Below are positions 17,243 to 26,064 of a stretch of DNA of 64,000 nucleotides, piece after piece. Within the stretch, counting starts at the first letter, position 1; every line of letters starts with the position of its first letter. The position numbers were made by a program, and so were the translations under genes. Location of the stretch: positions 1 through 64,000 of the forward strand of contig NZ_JALQDG010000047.1 in the NCBI RefSeq assembly GCF_023631325.1, in the 5' to 3' direction. Under the pieces are notes generated by a model. The model had not been told where the DNA came from and ran no database searches. It saw nothing but the letters and a program-made list of their open reading frames with translations. This DNA is from Caballeronia sp. INDeC2 (GTDB lineage: Bacteria; Pseudomonadota; Gammaproteobacteria; Burkholderiales; Burkholderiaceae).

Positions 17243-19552
17243 ATGACTAAGGACTTCGAAGACGGCGTTGCCTTGCGGCGCGGCGAAAGCATCGATACGG
17301 TAGCGGAATCGTATGTACGATTTCTGAAGACCAACTATAAGATCGTTATTGGGACGACCGTCGTGGTGGGATGTATTGCTGCCGAGTACGCGCTTTTCTC
17401 ACCCCCGGTATATCAGACGAACATGCTGCTTCAGGTTCAGGAACCTCCTGAATCGTCGAGTCGAAGCTCGCTCGAAGATGTTTCGTCGTTATTTGCGGTC
17501 AAGCCTCGCGCGGCAACCGAGATCCAGAAGATCACGTCGCGCAGTATTCTGGAGGCCGCGATTGCTCCAATGCACCTCGATATTTCGCTTACTCCCAAGC
17601 GTGACATCTTGACTCGCGCGCAGTCGCGGGTGAGCGCTGCATGGCGCAGAATCAACGGCGATACTGAAACGAGCGAAGTGCAACGAGGCGCGGCTTCTGT
17701 TGCCGAGTTGCCCGGCAGTCTGCGAAACAAGGCATTGGAAGTGGTTGCGCAAAGTAACGGTCGCTATCGGCTTGTGCTTCCAGACGGCGAGACCTTCGAA
17801 GGAACCTTGTCGACACTGGAAAGCTTCCCCTCGAAGCACGGCACCATCTCTTTGAAAATCGATGCGCTTCCGGGCAACGCGGGACAGGTCTTCGCTCTTC
17901 GGCGGCTGTCGCAAGCAGCAGTAGTCGATAACCTTCAGGGAAGATTGAACGTCACCGAGCGCGGTAAGGAGTCGAATATCGTCAGCGCGTCTCTGGAGGG
18001 CACCGATCCCGAGTTCATTCGCAATGTTCTTCATGCCGTCGGCACGACTTATGTCTTGAGCGAGGAATCGAGGAGAGGCCGAGATGCTCAGAAATCGATT
18101 GAAGCACTCAGCACGGAATTGCCTGTACTCAAAGGGCAAATCGAGAAGTCCGAGGATAGGTTCAGTCGATTCAAGAACGAAACGGGATCGGTCAATCTGA
18201 GTGAGCAGGCCAGCGTCGTCATCAGACAACTGGCGGATGTGCAGGCCAAGATGACGGATCTTCAAGTGCAGCGCCAGGAGTTGTTGCGGCGGTTTACAAA
18301 GGGCGACAGTACGGTGCTCGCAGTCGACCGGCAGATCACTACGTTGAGCGCGCGTGCCACGCAGCTGGAGGCGGAAGCGCGAATGTTGCCCGAGCTCGAA
18401 CAACAGGCGCTGCGGCTTTCGCGCGACATCAGCGTCAACAACCAGCTATATGCGGGATTGCTTGCAAACATGCAGCAGCTGCGCTTCATCAGGGCCGGCA
18501 GAGTGAACGAGGTGCGGCTGGTCGATGATGCAACGCTACCGGAAGAGCCGATCAAGCCCAGGCGCTGGTTGATCGTCGCGCTTGGCGTCATGGGCGGCGC
18601 GTTTCTCGGAATCCTTCTGGCGCTGGCAAAAAAGGCATGGTCGGGAAAGATCGATGATCCCGATGATATCGAGCGGCGCACAGGCTTGCCGGTGTTCGCG
18701 AGCGGACCGTTCAGCGATCTTTCACGCGCTGTTTTGTATCGACAGGGCGCCGGCGGCGTCAACGGACGGCCGGCGACTCAGCTTTCCCGATACAAGGCGC
18801 CGTCGAATGAAAGCCTGCGCCGATTCTCGGCTATCTTCGAACATAAGATGCATGCGACAGGTTCCCGCATTGCTCTTTTCAGCGGGGTGAATGCGTGGAC
18901 CGGCACGTCCTTCGTCGCTGAATATGTCGCGAATCAACTCGCTCAATCCGGTACTCGCGTGCTGTTGATAGACGCGGATGCGCGTTTCGGCAGGTTATCG
19001 AAAAGACGGAATGCGCGATCCGCGCCCGGCTTATTTGAAGTTATCTCAGGGCGCAGTACATTCGACGAAGTAGTTCGAACTGGCTCGGCAGGGGATTTCG
19101 ATTTTTTGCCAAGCGGAATTCAGTCGGACGGCGCAATCGCTAGCTTGTCGAGGGATGGGCTACAGAGAGCACTGGCGTCCATTGGCGATCGTTATCAGTA
19201 TTTGATTCTGGATGCTGCGCCGGTGCTCAGCGCAGCGGAGACGATGATCATGGCGCGGCAGGCGGGATGCGTGTTCGTTGTCGCGCGGTCGAGATATTCG
19301 AGACTCGCTGATCTGACGGCCTGCGTCCGGGCGTTCGAATCGATTGGCGTTCGGGTGACAGGGGCGGTTCTAAATACTGTCGGTCGCAGGAAGTACAATT
19401 CGGCGGCACCGACTAAAGGTGCCGAAGCGGCAGAGACAGTCGGCAATACGCGCGGCTCGGCTGGCGTCTTCGGAGGCGCATCGCTCACGACGCAACGTGA
19501 GGCGATTCGAGACGGCATGACGCCACGTGCACCGGGACTTCACGAAACATGA
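17243..19552 (+). CDS. Wzc/BceF-like co-polymerase with degenerate tyrosine-kinase domain
   Basis: 769 aa. Layout: cytoplasmic start, membrane helix (about 32-54), long periplasmic coiled region, second helix (about 440-465), cytoplasmic BY-kinase fold. In the kinase, Walker A' (LLIDADAR, D577/D579) and Walker B (LILDAAP, D657) are intact, but Walker A reads GVNAWTGTS: the ATP-binding lysine is Thr555 and the preceding glycines are changed. The C-terminal tyrosine cluster is missing; one tyrosine (RRKYNS) remains in the last 60 residues. Hence probably a pseudokinase that keeps the chain-length (PCP-2a) role. ATG 17243 is chosen for the GGAG before it over GTG 17207. Its stop overlaps the next ATG (ATGA). 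Confidence 0.88.
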   Translation: MTKDFEDGVALRRGESIDTVAESYVRFLKTNYKIVIGTTVVVGCIAAEYALFSPPVYQTNMLLQVQEPPESSSRSSLEDVSSLFAVKPRAATEIQKITSRSILEAAIAPMHLDISLTPKRDILTRAQSRVSAAWRRINGDTETSEVQRGAASVAELPGSLRNKALEVVAQSNGRYRLVLPDGETFEGTLSTLESFPSKHGTISLKIDALPGNAGQVFALRRLSQAAVVDNLQGRLNVTERGKESNIVSASLEGTDPEFIRNVLHAVGTTYVLSEESRRGRDAQKSIEALSTELPVLKGQIEKSEDRFSRFKNETGSVNLSEQASVVIRQLADVQAKMTDLQVQRQELLRRFTKGDSTVLAVDRQITTLSARATQLEAEARMLPELEQQALRLSRDISVNNQLYAGLLANMQQLRFIRAGRVNEVRLVDDATLPEEPIKPRRWLIVALGVMGGAFLGILLALAKKAWSGKIDDPDDIERRTGLPVFASGPFSDLSRAVLYRQGAGGVNGRPATQLSRYKAPSNESLRRFSAIFEHKMHATGSRIALFSGVNAWTGTSFVAEYVANQLAQSGTRVLLIDADARFGRLSKRRNARSAPGLFEVISGRSTFDEVVRTGSAGDFDFLPSGIQSDGAIASLSRDGLQRALASIGDRYQYLILDAAPVLSAAETMIMARQAGCVFVVARSRYSRLADLTACVRAFESIGVRVTGAVLNTVGRRKYNSAAPTKGAEAAETVGNTRGSAGVFGGASLTTQREAIRDGMTPRAPGLHET

Positions 19553-21099
19553 ACGGGCTACGGATATGCGGCTTCGGTCGCGCTGCGGCTTACGCTCTTG
19601 CATCGTTGCCCTCGATGGCGGCGATAACCGCAGCGTGTGCCGCCGACATTACGAGCGCACAATGGACGGCCTTGCAGAAAAACGCACAGTCCATCGTCGA
19701 TACGGAATCCCCGGCGTCGGCGTGGCCATTCACGATAAGCGCTTCGCTGACGGGATCCGGGCGTCGACCTTATGTTTTCGCCCATTACTTTACGCCGTTC
19801 CCCCTTTCGATAGATAACCTGCCCGCGCGTTCCGACTACTACTGCACGGAATACCTGAACCGGAGTGGCGAAGGAAGCAAGTTCGCGAGCGTGGGCGGTT
19901 TCCTGCGCGATCGACCCTTACCTTTGCCACGTTACACCACCAGCGTATATAAGGAGCGCGCCCTTGCAGTGGAAGTGCTGCGCGCCCGCAAAATCAATAT
20001 AGACGGCTTTGGCGTCGACATCATGCAGCTCAACAGCGGCACGCAGTGGGACGACGTGATGCGTGTTTATACGGTCGCGGAACATGTTGCACCCGGTTTC
20101 ATGATTCTGGCTGAACCGGATATGTCGGCGCTCGAGGATGTAAGCGTGGCAGACATGGTCGCGGCGATACGGGTTATCGCGGGAAAGAAGAATGCCTATC
20201 GTACCCCCGACGGCAATCTGGCAGTCGCTCCGTTCTATGCGGAAAATGCCAGTCAGACTTTCTGGTCGGATGTGATTCGCGGGGCTGCTTCGGCGGGCGT
20301 GAATATCACTTTGATTCCCATCCTTCTGGATCCCGCGAAGGCCACCGATTTTCGCACGATCACGAATAGCTTTTCTTTCTGGGGCGTTCGGACTCCGGCT
20401 GAATCGACGGATAAGGGAGGCTGGGAAGATCAGGCTCTCACGATGTTCTCTTCGTTCGGCGCCGAGGTCATGATACCTGTCGCACCACAGGACGCGCGGC
20501 CGAAAGACTCCCGATTCTGGGAAGCGTCCAATTCCGCGTTGTTTAGAGCTCAGTGGACTCAGGTGCTGAATTGGAAGCCTGCCTACGTGCAACTCATCAC
20601 GTGGAACGACTACTCTGAAACCACTGAGGTCTCGCCTTCTCTCGGAACTCAATTCGCCTTCTACGACCTCGCCGCATACTACATTGAATGGGCCAAGACC
20701 GGCACACCGCCGCCGATCGTTCGAGACGACATCCTTTACTTTCACCGTAGGCAAATATTCGCTCCGGGCCGATCTTCAACGCCAGAGGTCGCGATGGTCG
20801 AAGAGGGAGTGGGGTCTGTCGTCAACCAGATCGAAATGGTGGCCTTCTTGAAGGCCCCGGCCGTCATGCGCATAACGTTGGCCGGCACCGACTACACGTC
20901 TAACGGCGTGGCGGGCCTGAACGTATTTCGTGTTGCCGCAGCCCCTGGAACGCCGTCGTTTGCGATCCTTCGAAATGGGGCTGCCGTCGCTCAGGTGACG
21001 TCGAATACCGCCATCGTTGCGGTCGGGAGCACGCAGGATCCGACGTACATAGGCGGGGCGTCTGCCCGAGCACCAGTGACTCTGGATTGCAGCCATTAG
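19549..21099 (+). CDS. GH71-type endo-alpha-1,3-glucanase, exported
   Basis: 516 aa. Signal peptide about 1-31 (AAITAACA), so periplasmic or secreted. The catalytic barrel shows features of glycoside hydrolase family 71: RPYVFAHYF, KINIDGFGVDIM, MILAEPDMS, FSSFGAEVMIPVAPQ, and LITWNDYSETTEVSPS followed by AAYYIEWAKTGTPP. The last 110 residues look like a beta-sandwich. GH71 is best known as fungal alpha-1,3-glucanase (mutanase). The ATG overlaps the co-polymerase stop by four bases, so translation is coupled. Comparable to AlgL, BcsZ or PslG, it may trim or clear polymer in the periplasm, implying an alpha-1,3-glucosidic linkage. Family call is fairly firm; substrate is inferred. Confidence 0.8.
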   Translation: MNGLRICGFGRAAAYALASLPSMAAITAACAADITSAQWTALQKNAQSIVDTESPASAWPFTISASLTGSGRRPYVFAHYFTPFPLSIDNLPARSDYYCTEYLNRSGEGSKFASVGGFLRDRPLPLPRYTTSVYKERALAVEVLRARKINIDGFGVDIMQLNSGTQWDDVMRVYTVAEHVAPGFMILAEPDMSALEDVSVADMVAAIRVIAGKKNAYRTPDGNLAVAPFYAENASQTFWSDVIRGAASAGVNITLIPILLDPAKATDFRTITNSFSFWGVRTPAESTDKGGWEDQALTMFSSFGAEVMIPVAPQDARPKDSRFWEASNSALFRAQWTQVLNWKPAYVQLITWNDYSETTEVSPSLGTQFAFYDLAAYYIEWAKTGTPPPIVRDDILYFHRRQIFAPGRSSTPEVAMVEEGVGSVVNQIEMVAFLKAPAVMRITLAGTDYTSNGVAGLNVFRVAAAPGTPSFAILRNGAAVAQVTSNTAIVAVGSTQDPTYIGGASARAPVTLDCSH

Positions 21100-21137
21100 T
21101 CCAGAGCGGACCGCTCACCCAAAGATATGGCGGCGAT

Positions 21138-22544
21138 ATGAAAAGTTCGGCGAATGTGATCTGCTACCTTGCGTTAGGTATCTTTCTATTCGCCGTGCAA
21201 CTCTATGCACTGGGCATAAGTCCGGGGCAAAACCGGTTGATGTTTTGGTCTCACCTACTGCTGCTGGGTGTGGTTCTCTTTCATCTTGGCATGAATTTAT
21301 TCGACAGAGGGCCGTCCTTCGCAGATGCCTCCATCGTCGTGTTTGAAATCACCTTTCTCATACTCGCGCCGGCGCTTCAATTGGCATACAACGCCAAAGT
21401 TCTGGTGAATACACAGCCTTTCGACGATACATACGCGCTGCAGTCGAATCTCATATTCGTGCTTTTCATTGTGTGCTACCTGCTCGCGCGGCACCTCCTT
21501 CCGCCCGCGCTTCGAAGAGTAGCCAGTCAGTCATCGTCATCATTGACGATCAGATACGCAGCGCTCGTTCCGGTTCTGGCGATTTGCGCTGTGGGTGCGG
21601 TGAGCGCATTCAATTTCGCCCGGCAACTCCAGGCCGGGGATCTCGATGGGATAGACGTCACGCCTCTGGACATGGTGCGGGCGAAACTGCTGTTCTTTCT
21701 GATCGTCCCCGTTTTCATACTGATCGTGTCGTATCGTCCCCGCAGGATCGGGCCGATTTGGGTCGCGTTCGCGCTGTTCGTGCTCGCGTTGCTACTCGTT
21801 TGCGAAAATCCGCTCACCGAGAAGCGCAATGCGCTCGGACCTATCTACCTGACCTTGCTTGCTTTGGCATTTCGACCGTGGCTGCGAAGCGCGCCGCGTG
21901 TGTTCTGGTCGATCTTTGTTCTGAGCGGGCTGTTTTTCCCTTTTTCCGAACTCTTTACAAATAGCAGAATCGATAAATGGCCGATCGCGCTTTCTACAGT
22001 GACGAGTTTCATGGAGGAACACTTCGCCTCCACGACTTATGACGCGTGGGCAAACACCGACACCATCGTGGAAATGGTGAGCAAAGGGGGAGTCTATGCG
22101 GGCAAACAGCTTGCAGGATCGCTGCTGTTCTTCGTCCCGCATACTGTCTGGCCGGACAAACCGTTGGCAAGCGCGATCGTGGTGGGCGAGTACCTCACGC
22201 AAAACTACGGCATGTGGTTCCTCAACCTTTCCGCGCCGTTGCCTGCGGAAGGTTATCTCGACTTCGCCTGGTTCGGCGTAATAGCATATGGTGCTTTGCT
22301 GGGATACTTTTCCCGATGTGTCGACTCGCTGGCCGAGTCCGAACTGCCGCTTCGGCGCGCGCTCGGATGCTATCTGTCGTTTTACACCGTGTTCCTTCTG
22401 CGTGGATCGCTGATGGTGGCGGTGGCTTATGTGGTTCCGGTTCTGGTCGCATTTCAGCTCGTATCTCTTCTTCTCACTTCGCGTGAGAGAAGAGAAAGTC
22501 TCCCGCGTACGCCGCTTTACGGTGACGTGGGGACTCGGGAATAA
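21138..22544 (+). CDS. wzy: Wzy-type polysaccharide polymerase
   Basis: 468 aa integral membrane protein with about 11-12 helices and a larger loop around residues 255-380, the pattern of oligosaccharide repeat-unit polymerases, which share little sequence. ATG 21138 (MKSSAN) is chosen with GGCGG upstream; the GH71 gene ends 38 bp earlier. Its 3' end overlaps the convergent fucosyltransferase-like gene by 28 bp. Inferred to join repeat units in the periplasm, with the co-polymerase at 17243 setting chain length. Confidence 0.78.
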   Translation: MKSSANVICYLALGIFLFAVQLYALGISPGQNRLMFWSHLLLLGVVLFHLGMNLFDRGPSFADASIVVFEITFLILAPALQLAYNAKVLVNTQPFDDTYALQSNLIFVLFIVCYLLARHLLPPALRRVASQSSSSLTIRYAALVPVLAICAVGAVSAFNFARQLQAGDLDGIDVTPLDMVRAKLLFFLIVPVFILIVSYRPRRIGPIWVAFALFVLALLLVCENPLTEKRNALGPIYLTLLALAFRPWLRSAPRVFWSIFVLSGLFFPFSELFTNSRIDKWPIALSTVTSFMEEHFASTTYDAWANTDTIVEMVSKGGVYAGKQLAGSLLFFVPHTVWPDKPLASAIVVGEYLTQNYGMWFLNLSAPLPAEGYLDFAWFGVIAYGALLGYFSRCVDSLAESELPLRRALGCYLSFYTVFLLRGSLMVAVAYVVPVLVAFQLVSLLLTSRERRESLPRTPLYGDVGTRE

Positions 22545-23545
22545 ACCTGTGCGGTGTTATCGTCGGGCGTGTGTTTCGGTTCATCCGCTTTGCCGCCCGT
22601 GATCTGTTGTTGTGTGACCCAAATCTGACTGTCGGGAAACCAGAACTCGTTGGGCCGAGGCGGCACAGCCAGTGTGACAGGTAAGTCAGGATTGAATATC
22701 TTCGACCACGCCGACAAATAAGACGGCATCTTCACGAGATGTCCGCAGTTCGAAAGGAGCAGGCTCGATATCAACGCTTCGCGCCCGATCTCCGGTCCCG
22801 GATGTCCGCTGAAATGAACCGGCTTGTCGCCATTGGCCAGCAGTTTTGCGGGCGCCACGTTGATCGGCCGGTTGAAGGACCAGGCACAAAAAAATTCAAT
22901 GAAAGCGGACTCGTCGCTCGATACGAATATGTTGGTCAGGTGCGGGTTGAGCGCGAGTGTCCGCTCGACCAACCGGCAGAAGTCCACCCACGGAAGCGTC
23001 ACTGCTTCGAATTTCTTGTCGGTGCCTCTGAAATGAACGCCCAACGTGGACGCGCTGATCTCGAGTCTTGCGCAAGTCGATTCGACTTCTCGACGTATGT
23101 CCGTCGCAGGCCGGTAGTACGAGCGAAACAACGCGCTCGCGCTTTGCAGGCGTAGCGCTGCGTCGTAACGTTGGCGAAAGCCAAGTTGAACCGGATCGCG
23201 CACGGTGGACGTCCTGACTCTGCGCGGCGGTGTCGTAGCGCTCGACGGCCGGACGCTTTCGAAGAGCGCTGCAAACCAGTCGATGCGGCCTTGCGGATCG
23301 CCATACAGACCGCCGCGCGCGGAAATCTGCGGTGTCAGCCCGTGTTTTTCGCAATGCGTGAGGATAAATAACACCATCTGCATGATGGCAAAGAAGCCGC
23401 AGTTTTCCCGTATTTCGATGGCAAATGCACCGCCATTCAATCGCTGCCGCGCAAGCAGCATCGAGCGGAAAGGCGTAGCAAGCGAATATTTGAATCTTTC
23501 ACTGCGCTTGAGTCGTCTCAGCTGATTGATCACCATGTCCAACAT
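22517..23545 (-). CDS. Fucosyltransferase-like protein (NodZ/FUT8-type motif)
   Basis: 342 aa, no membrane helix. The central LGVHFRGTDK matches the HxRxTDK GDP-binding motif of alpha-1,6-fucosyltransferases (GT23: NodZ, FUT8), and the C-terminal GREALISSLLLSNCGHLV resembles their donor-site helix; IFVSSDESAF lies between. ATG 23545 has GGAG 6 nt upstream. It is 18 bp downstream of fcl, which makes GDP-L-fucose, so a fucosyl donor fits. Overlaps wzy tail to tail. Another GT-B family using GDP-sugars cannot be excluded. Confidence 0.62.
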   Translation of the reverse strand: MLDMVINQLRRLKRSERFKYSLATPFRSMLLARQRLNGGAFAIEIRENCGFFAIMQMVLFILTHCEKHGLTPQISARGGLYGDPQGRIDWFAALFESVRPSSATTPPRRVRTSTVRDPVQLGFRQRYDAALRLQSASALFRSYYRPATDIRREVESTCARLEISASTLGVHFRGTDKKFEAVTLPWVDFCRLVERTLALNPHLTNIFVSSDESAFIEFFCAWSFNRPINVAPAKLLANGDKPVHFSGHPGPEIGREALISSLLLSNCGHLVKMPSYLSAWSKIFNPDLPVTLAVPPRPNEFWFPDSQIWVTQQQITGGKADEPKHTPDDNTAQVYSRVPTSP

Positions 23546-23563
23546 GTTCGACTCCAAAAAAGA

Positions 23564-24526
23564 TCACGCGTCGACGTATCCCATCCGTTGCACGTTCTTC
23601 GTGAAATCCGCATAGGTAGCCGCGATTCCTTCTCTGAGCCCAATCGCAGGAGACCATCCAAGGTCGGCCAGCTTCGACACATCGAGCAATTTTCTCGGCG
23701 TTCCATCCGGTTTCGACCGGTCGAATTCCAGCGCGCCCGGAAAGCCGATGACATCGCAGACGAGACGGGCGAGGTCCGCAATCGTGATATCGCGTCCGCA
23801 TCCGATATTAAATACGCCTTCGGCTATACCGCTGTCGAGCAACGCAAGCACGGCCGACGCAAGATCGTCGACATGCAGGAATTCGCGCCTCGGCGATCCG
23901 GAACCCCACACGGAAATAGATCGAAGTCCGTTCAGTTTCGCCTCATGTGCCTTACGAATGAGCGCGGCCAGCACGTGTCCATTCTGAAGGTCGTAGTTGT
24001 CGTTTGGTCCATAGAGGTTCGTGGGCATCACGGATATATACCGCATTGCATGCTGCCGGTTATATGCCTCACATAGCTTGAGCCCGGCTATCTTTGCGAT
24101 TGCATAGGCTTCGTTAGTCTGCTCGAAGCCGCTCGTAAGCAGGTAATCTTCCTTGATCGGTTGAGGGGAATACTTCGGGTAGATGCAAGACGAACCGAAG
24201 AAGACCAGTTCGGGCGTGCCGCTCGTGAACGCCGCATGAATGACATTGGCTTCGATGACGAGATTCTCGTAGAGAAACGACGCCGGCTGAGTCGAATTGG
24301 CGTGTATGCCGCCTACCTTCGCTGCAGCGAGGAGCACGACGTCGATACTTTCCTGAGCAAAGAATTCGGCCACCGCGCGCTGATCGAGCAAGTTGAGTTC
24401 GTCTCTGGATCGGGTGATCAAGTGATGATATCCGCGAGCGGCAAGATGCCGAAGAAGGGCCAAGCCGACCATGCCCTTATGTCCGGCGACAAAAATCCGA
24501 GAACCTTTATTCATGTTGGTGCTCAA
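23564..24526 (-). CDS. fcl: GDP-L-fucose synthase
   Basis: 320 aa SDR epimerase/reductase converting GDP-4-keto-6-deoxy-mannose to GDP-L-fucose with NADPH. Motifs: FVAGHKGMVG near the start, AAKVGGIHAN, the active-site FFGSSCIYPK and NEAYAIAKIAG (YxxxK), PTNLYGPNDNYD, and REFLHVDDLA. Full length. Transcribed with the fucosyltransferase-like gene behind it. Divergent from the aminotransferase gene at 24834. Confidence 0.95.
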   Translation of the reverse strand: MSTNMNKGSRIFVAGHKGMVGLALLRHLAARGYHHLITRSRDELNLLDQRAVAEFFAQESIDVVLLAAAKVGGIHANSTQPASFLYENLVIEANVIHAAFTSGTPELVFFGSSCIYPKYSPQPIKEDYLLTSGFEQTNEAYAIAKIAGLKLCEAYNRQHAMRYISVMPTNLYGPNDNYDLQNGHVLAALIRKAHEAKLNGLRSISVWGSGSPRREFLHVDDLASAVLALLDSGIAEGVFNIGCGRDITIADLARLVCDVIGFPGALEFDRSKPDGTPRKLLDVSKLADLGWSPAIGLREGIAATYADFTKNVQRMGYVDA

Positions 24527-24833
24527 TCGTCCATTGATGTGCGTTGATCGGAACGTGTGGCCCGACTTGAGATTGCCAGATTAGCGAGGCATTCAGGCAA
24601 TGTTCAGCTTATGGCGGACGGTGCCAAGATATTGTCGCGATGAGTTTTCGCATCGTCGATGACATGGGCGACATCAGCGTGCCAGGGACGGCGTCTTATC
24701 GCGAGACCCGCTTCGGCCAACGTCATGGCATATTCGGCCACCCCTCCTGACGATCTCTCAGCCGCTCCTATTCTGGGTGAACGCATAGGAGCCGTTCGAC
24801 AAGCATCGCTCATGAAACCAGGAGAGGAACCTG
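24527..24833. other. Divergent promoter region
   Basis: 307 bp between fcl (leftward) and the aminotransferase gene (rightward). Short frames here have no support. Presumed to hold promoters for the fcl/fucosyltransferase pair and the aminotransferase-manC-wcaJ set; no clear boxes recognised. Confidence 0.45.
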
Positions 24834-25952
24834 ATGATTCCGGTCAATGAACCTTTGCTCGACGGAAACGAGAAGACATACCTCAAGGAATGCATCGAAA
24901 GCGGCTGGATCTCATCGGACGGCGCATTCGTCGAGCGCTTCGAGCGAGCGATGGCCGCTCATGTAGGCCGCAAGCATGCGATCGCCGTGGCGAACGGAAG
25001 TGCGGCGCTGGACATCACCGCTGCAGCGCTGAAGCTCGGTCCAGATGATGAAGTGATCATTCCCACGCATACGATCATCTCCTGCGCATCGGCGATCGTT
25101 CGAACCGGCGCGCGTCTGCGACTCGTCGATTCGACAGCGGATACGTGGAACTTGGATGTGGCGAAGATCGAAGAGGCCATCACGAGCCGGACCCGCGCGA
25201 TCATGGCCGTACATACGTTCGGTTTGCCGGTCGACATGAAGCCTTTGCTGGATCTCGCGAGGAAGCACGGCATTGCCGTGATAGAAGACGCTGCGCAGGC
25301 TATCGGGCAAACCTATGACGGCAAGCACTGCGGCAGTTTCGGCGATATCTCGTGCTTCAGTTTCTATGCGAACAAGCACATCACGACGGGCGAAGGCGGC
25401 ATGATCCTTTGCGACGACGATGCGCTGGCCGCACGCGCGAGAAGCCTGCGAAATCTTTGCTTCAAACCCGAGCGGCGCTTCGTTCATGAAGAGCTCGGAT
25501 GGAACTACCGCATGAGCAGCCTTCAGGCGGCAGTCGGACTCGCGCAGTTCGAAAGGCTCGAAGCACATATCGCGCGAAAGCGTGAACTAGGCAGGCGTTA
25601 CGATGCGCTTCTGCACGACGTGCGGGGACTCCAACTCGCACCGGTCGCGTGCTCTTACGCCGATAACATCTATTGGGTGTTCGGTGTGATGCTGGACGAC
25701 CGCTTGCCGATCGGCGCCGACGAAGCACGCGCCATATTGGCCGATGCCGGCGTGAGCGCGCGGCCATTCTTCTGGCCGATGCACGAGCAGCCCGTGTTCC
25801 GCAAAGAAGGCTTGTTCGAAGGAGAAAGCTATCCGGTGGCCGAGCGCATGAGCCGGCGCGGATTCTATCTGCCGAGCGGGCTTGCGTTGACCGAGACGCA
25901 GCAGGATCGGGTAGTGTCCGCGGTTCGGAACATGATGTCCACGTTCCTCTAG
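24834..25952 (+). CDS. DegT-family aminotransferase, GDP-perosamine synthase-like
   Basis: 372 aa fold-type I PLP enzyme. It opens MIPVNEPLLDGNEKTYLKEC and continues GWISSDGAFVERFE, the typical start of GDP-perosamine synthases (RfbE/Per). The PLP lysine is in YANKHITTGEGG; VIEDAAQAIG holds the pyridine-binding aspartate. It would convert GDP-4-keto-6-deoxy-mannose, the Gmd product, to GDP-4-amino-4,6-dideoxy-mannose using glutamate. Related DegT enzymes act on UDP/dTDP sugars, so the substrate is inferred from Gmd nearby. AGGAG lies upstream. Confidence 0.85.
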   Translation: MIPVNEPLLDGNEKTYLKECIESGWISSDGAFVERFERAMAAHVGRKHAIAVANGSAALDITAAALKLGPDDEVIIPTHTIISCASAIVRTGARLRLVDSTADTWNLDVAKIEEAITSRTRAIMAVHTFGLPVDMKPLLDLARKHGIAVIEDAAQAIGQTYDGKHCGSFGDISCFSFYANKHITTGEGGMILCDDDALAARARSLRNLCFKPERRFVHEELGWNYRMSSLQAAVGLAQFERLEAHIARKRELGRRYDALLHDVRGLQLAPVACSYADNIYWVFGVMLDDRLPIGADEARAILADAGVSARPFFWPMHEQPVFRKEGLFEGESYPVAERMSRRGFYLPSGLALTETQQDRVVSAVRNMMSTFL

Positions 25953-26064
25953 AAGATCTCATGAGCGATAGCTGCCTGCCGCTACGGCCGCGAATATCTT
26001 CTGCTTCATATGACCGTCATCCCTCGCATCGATGATGCATCGAGTAGATCCACGGAGTGCCGTC

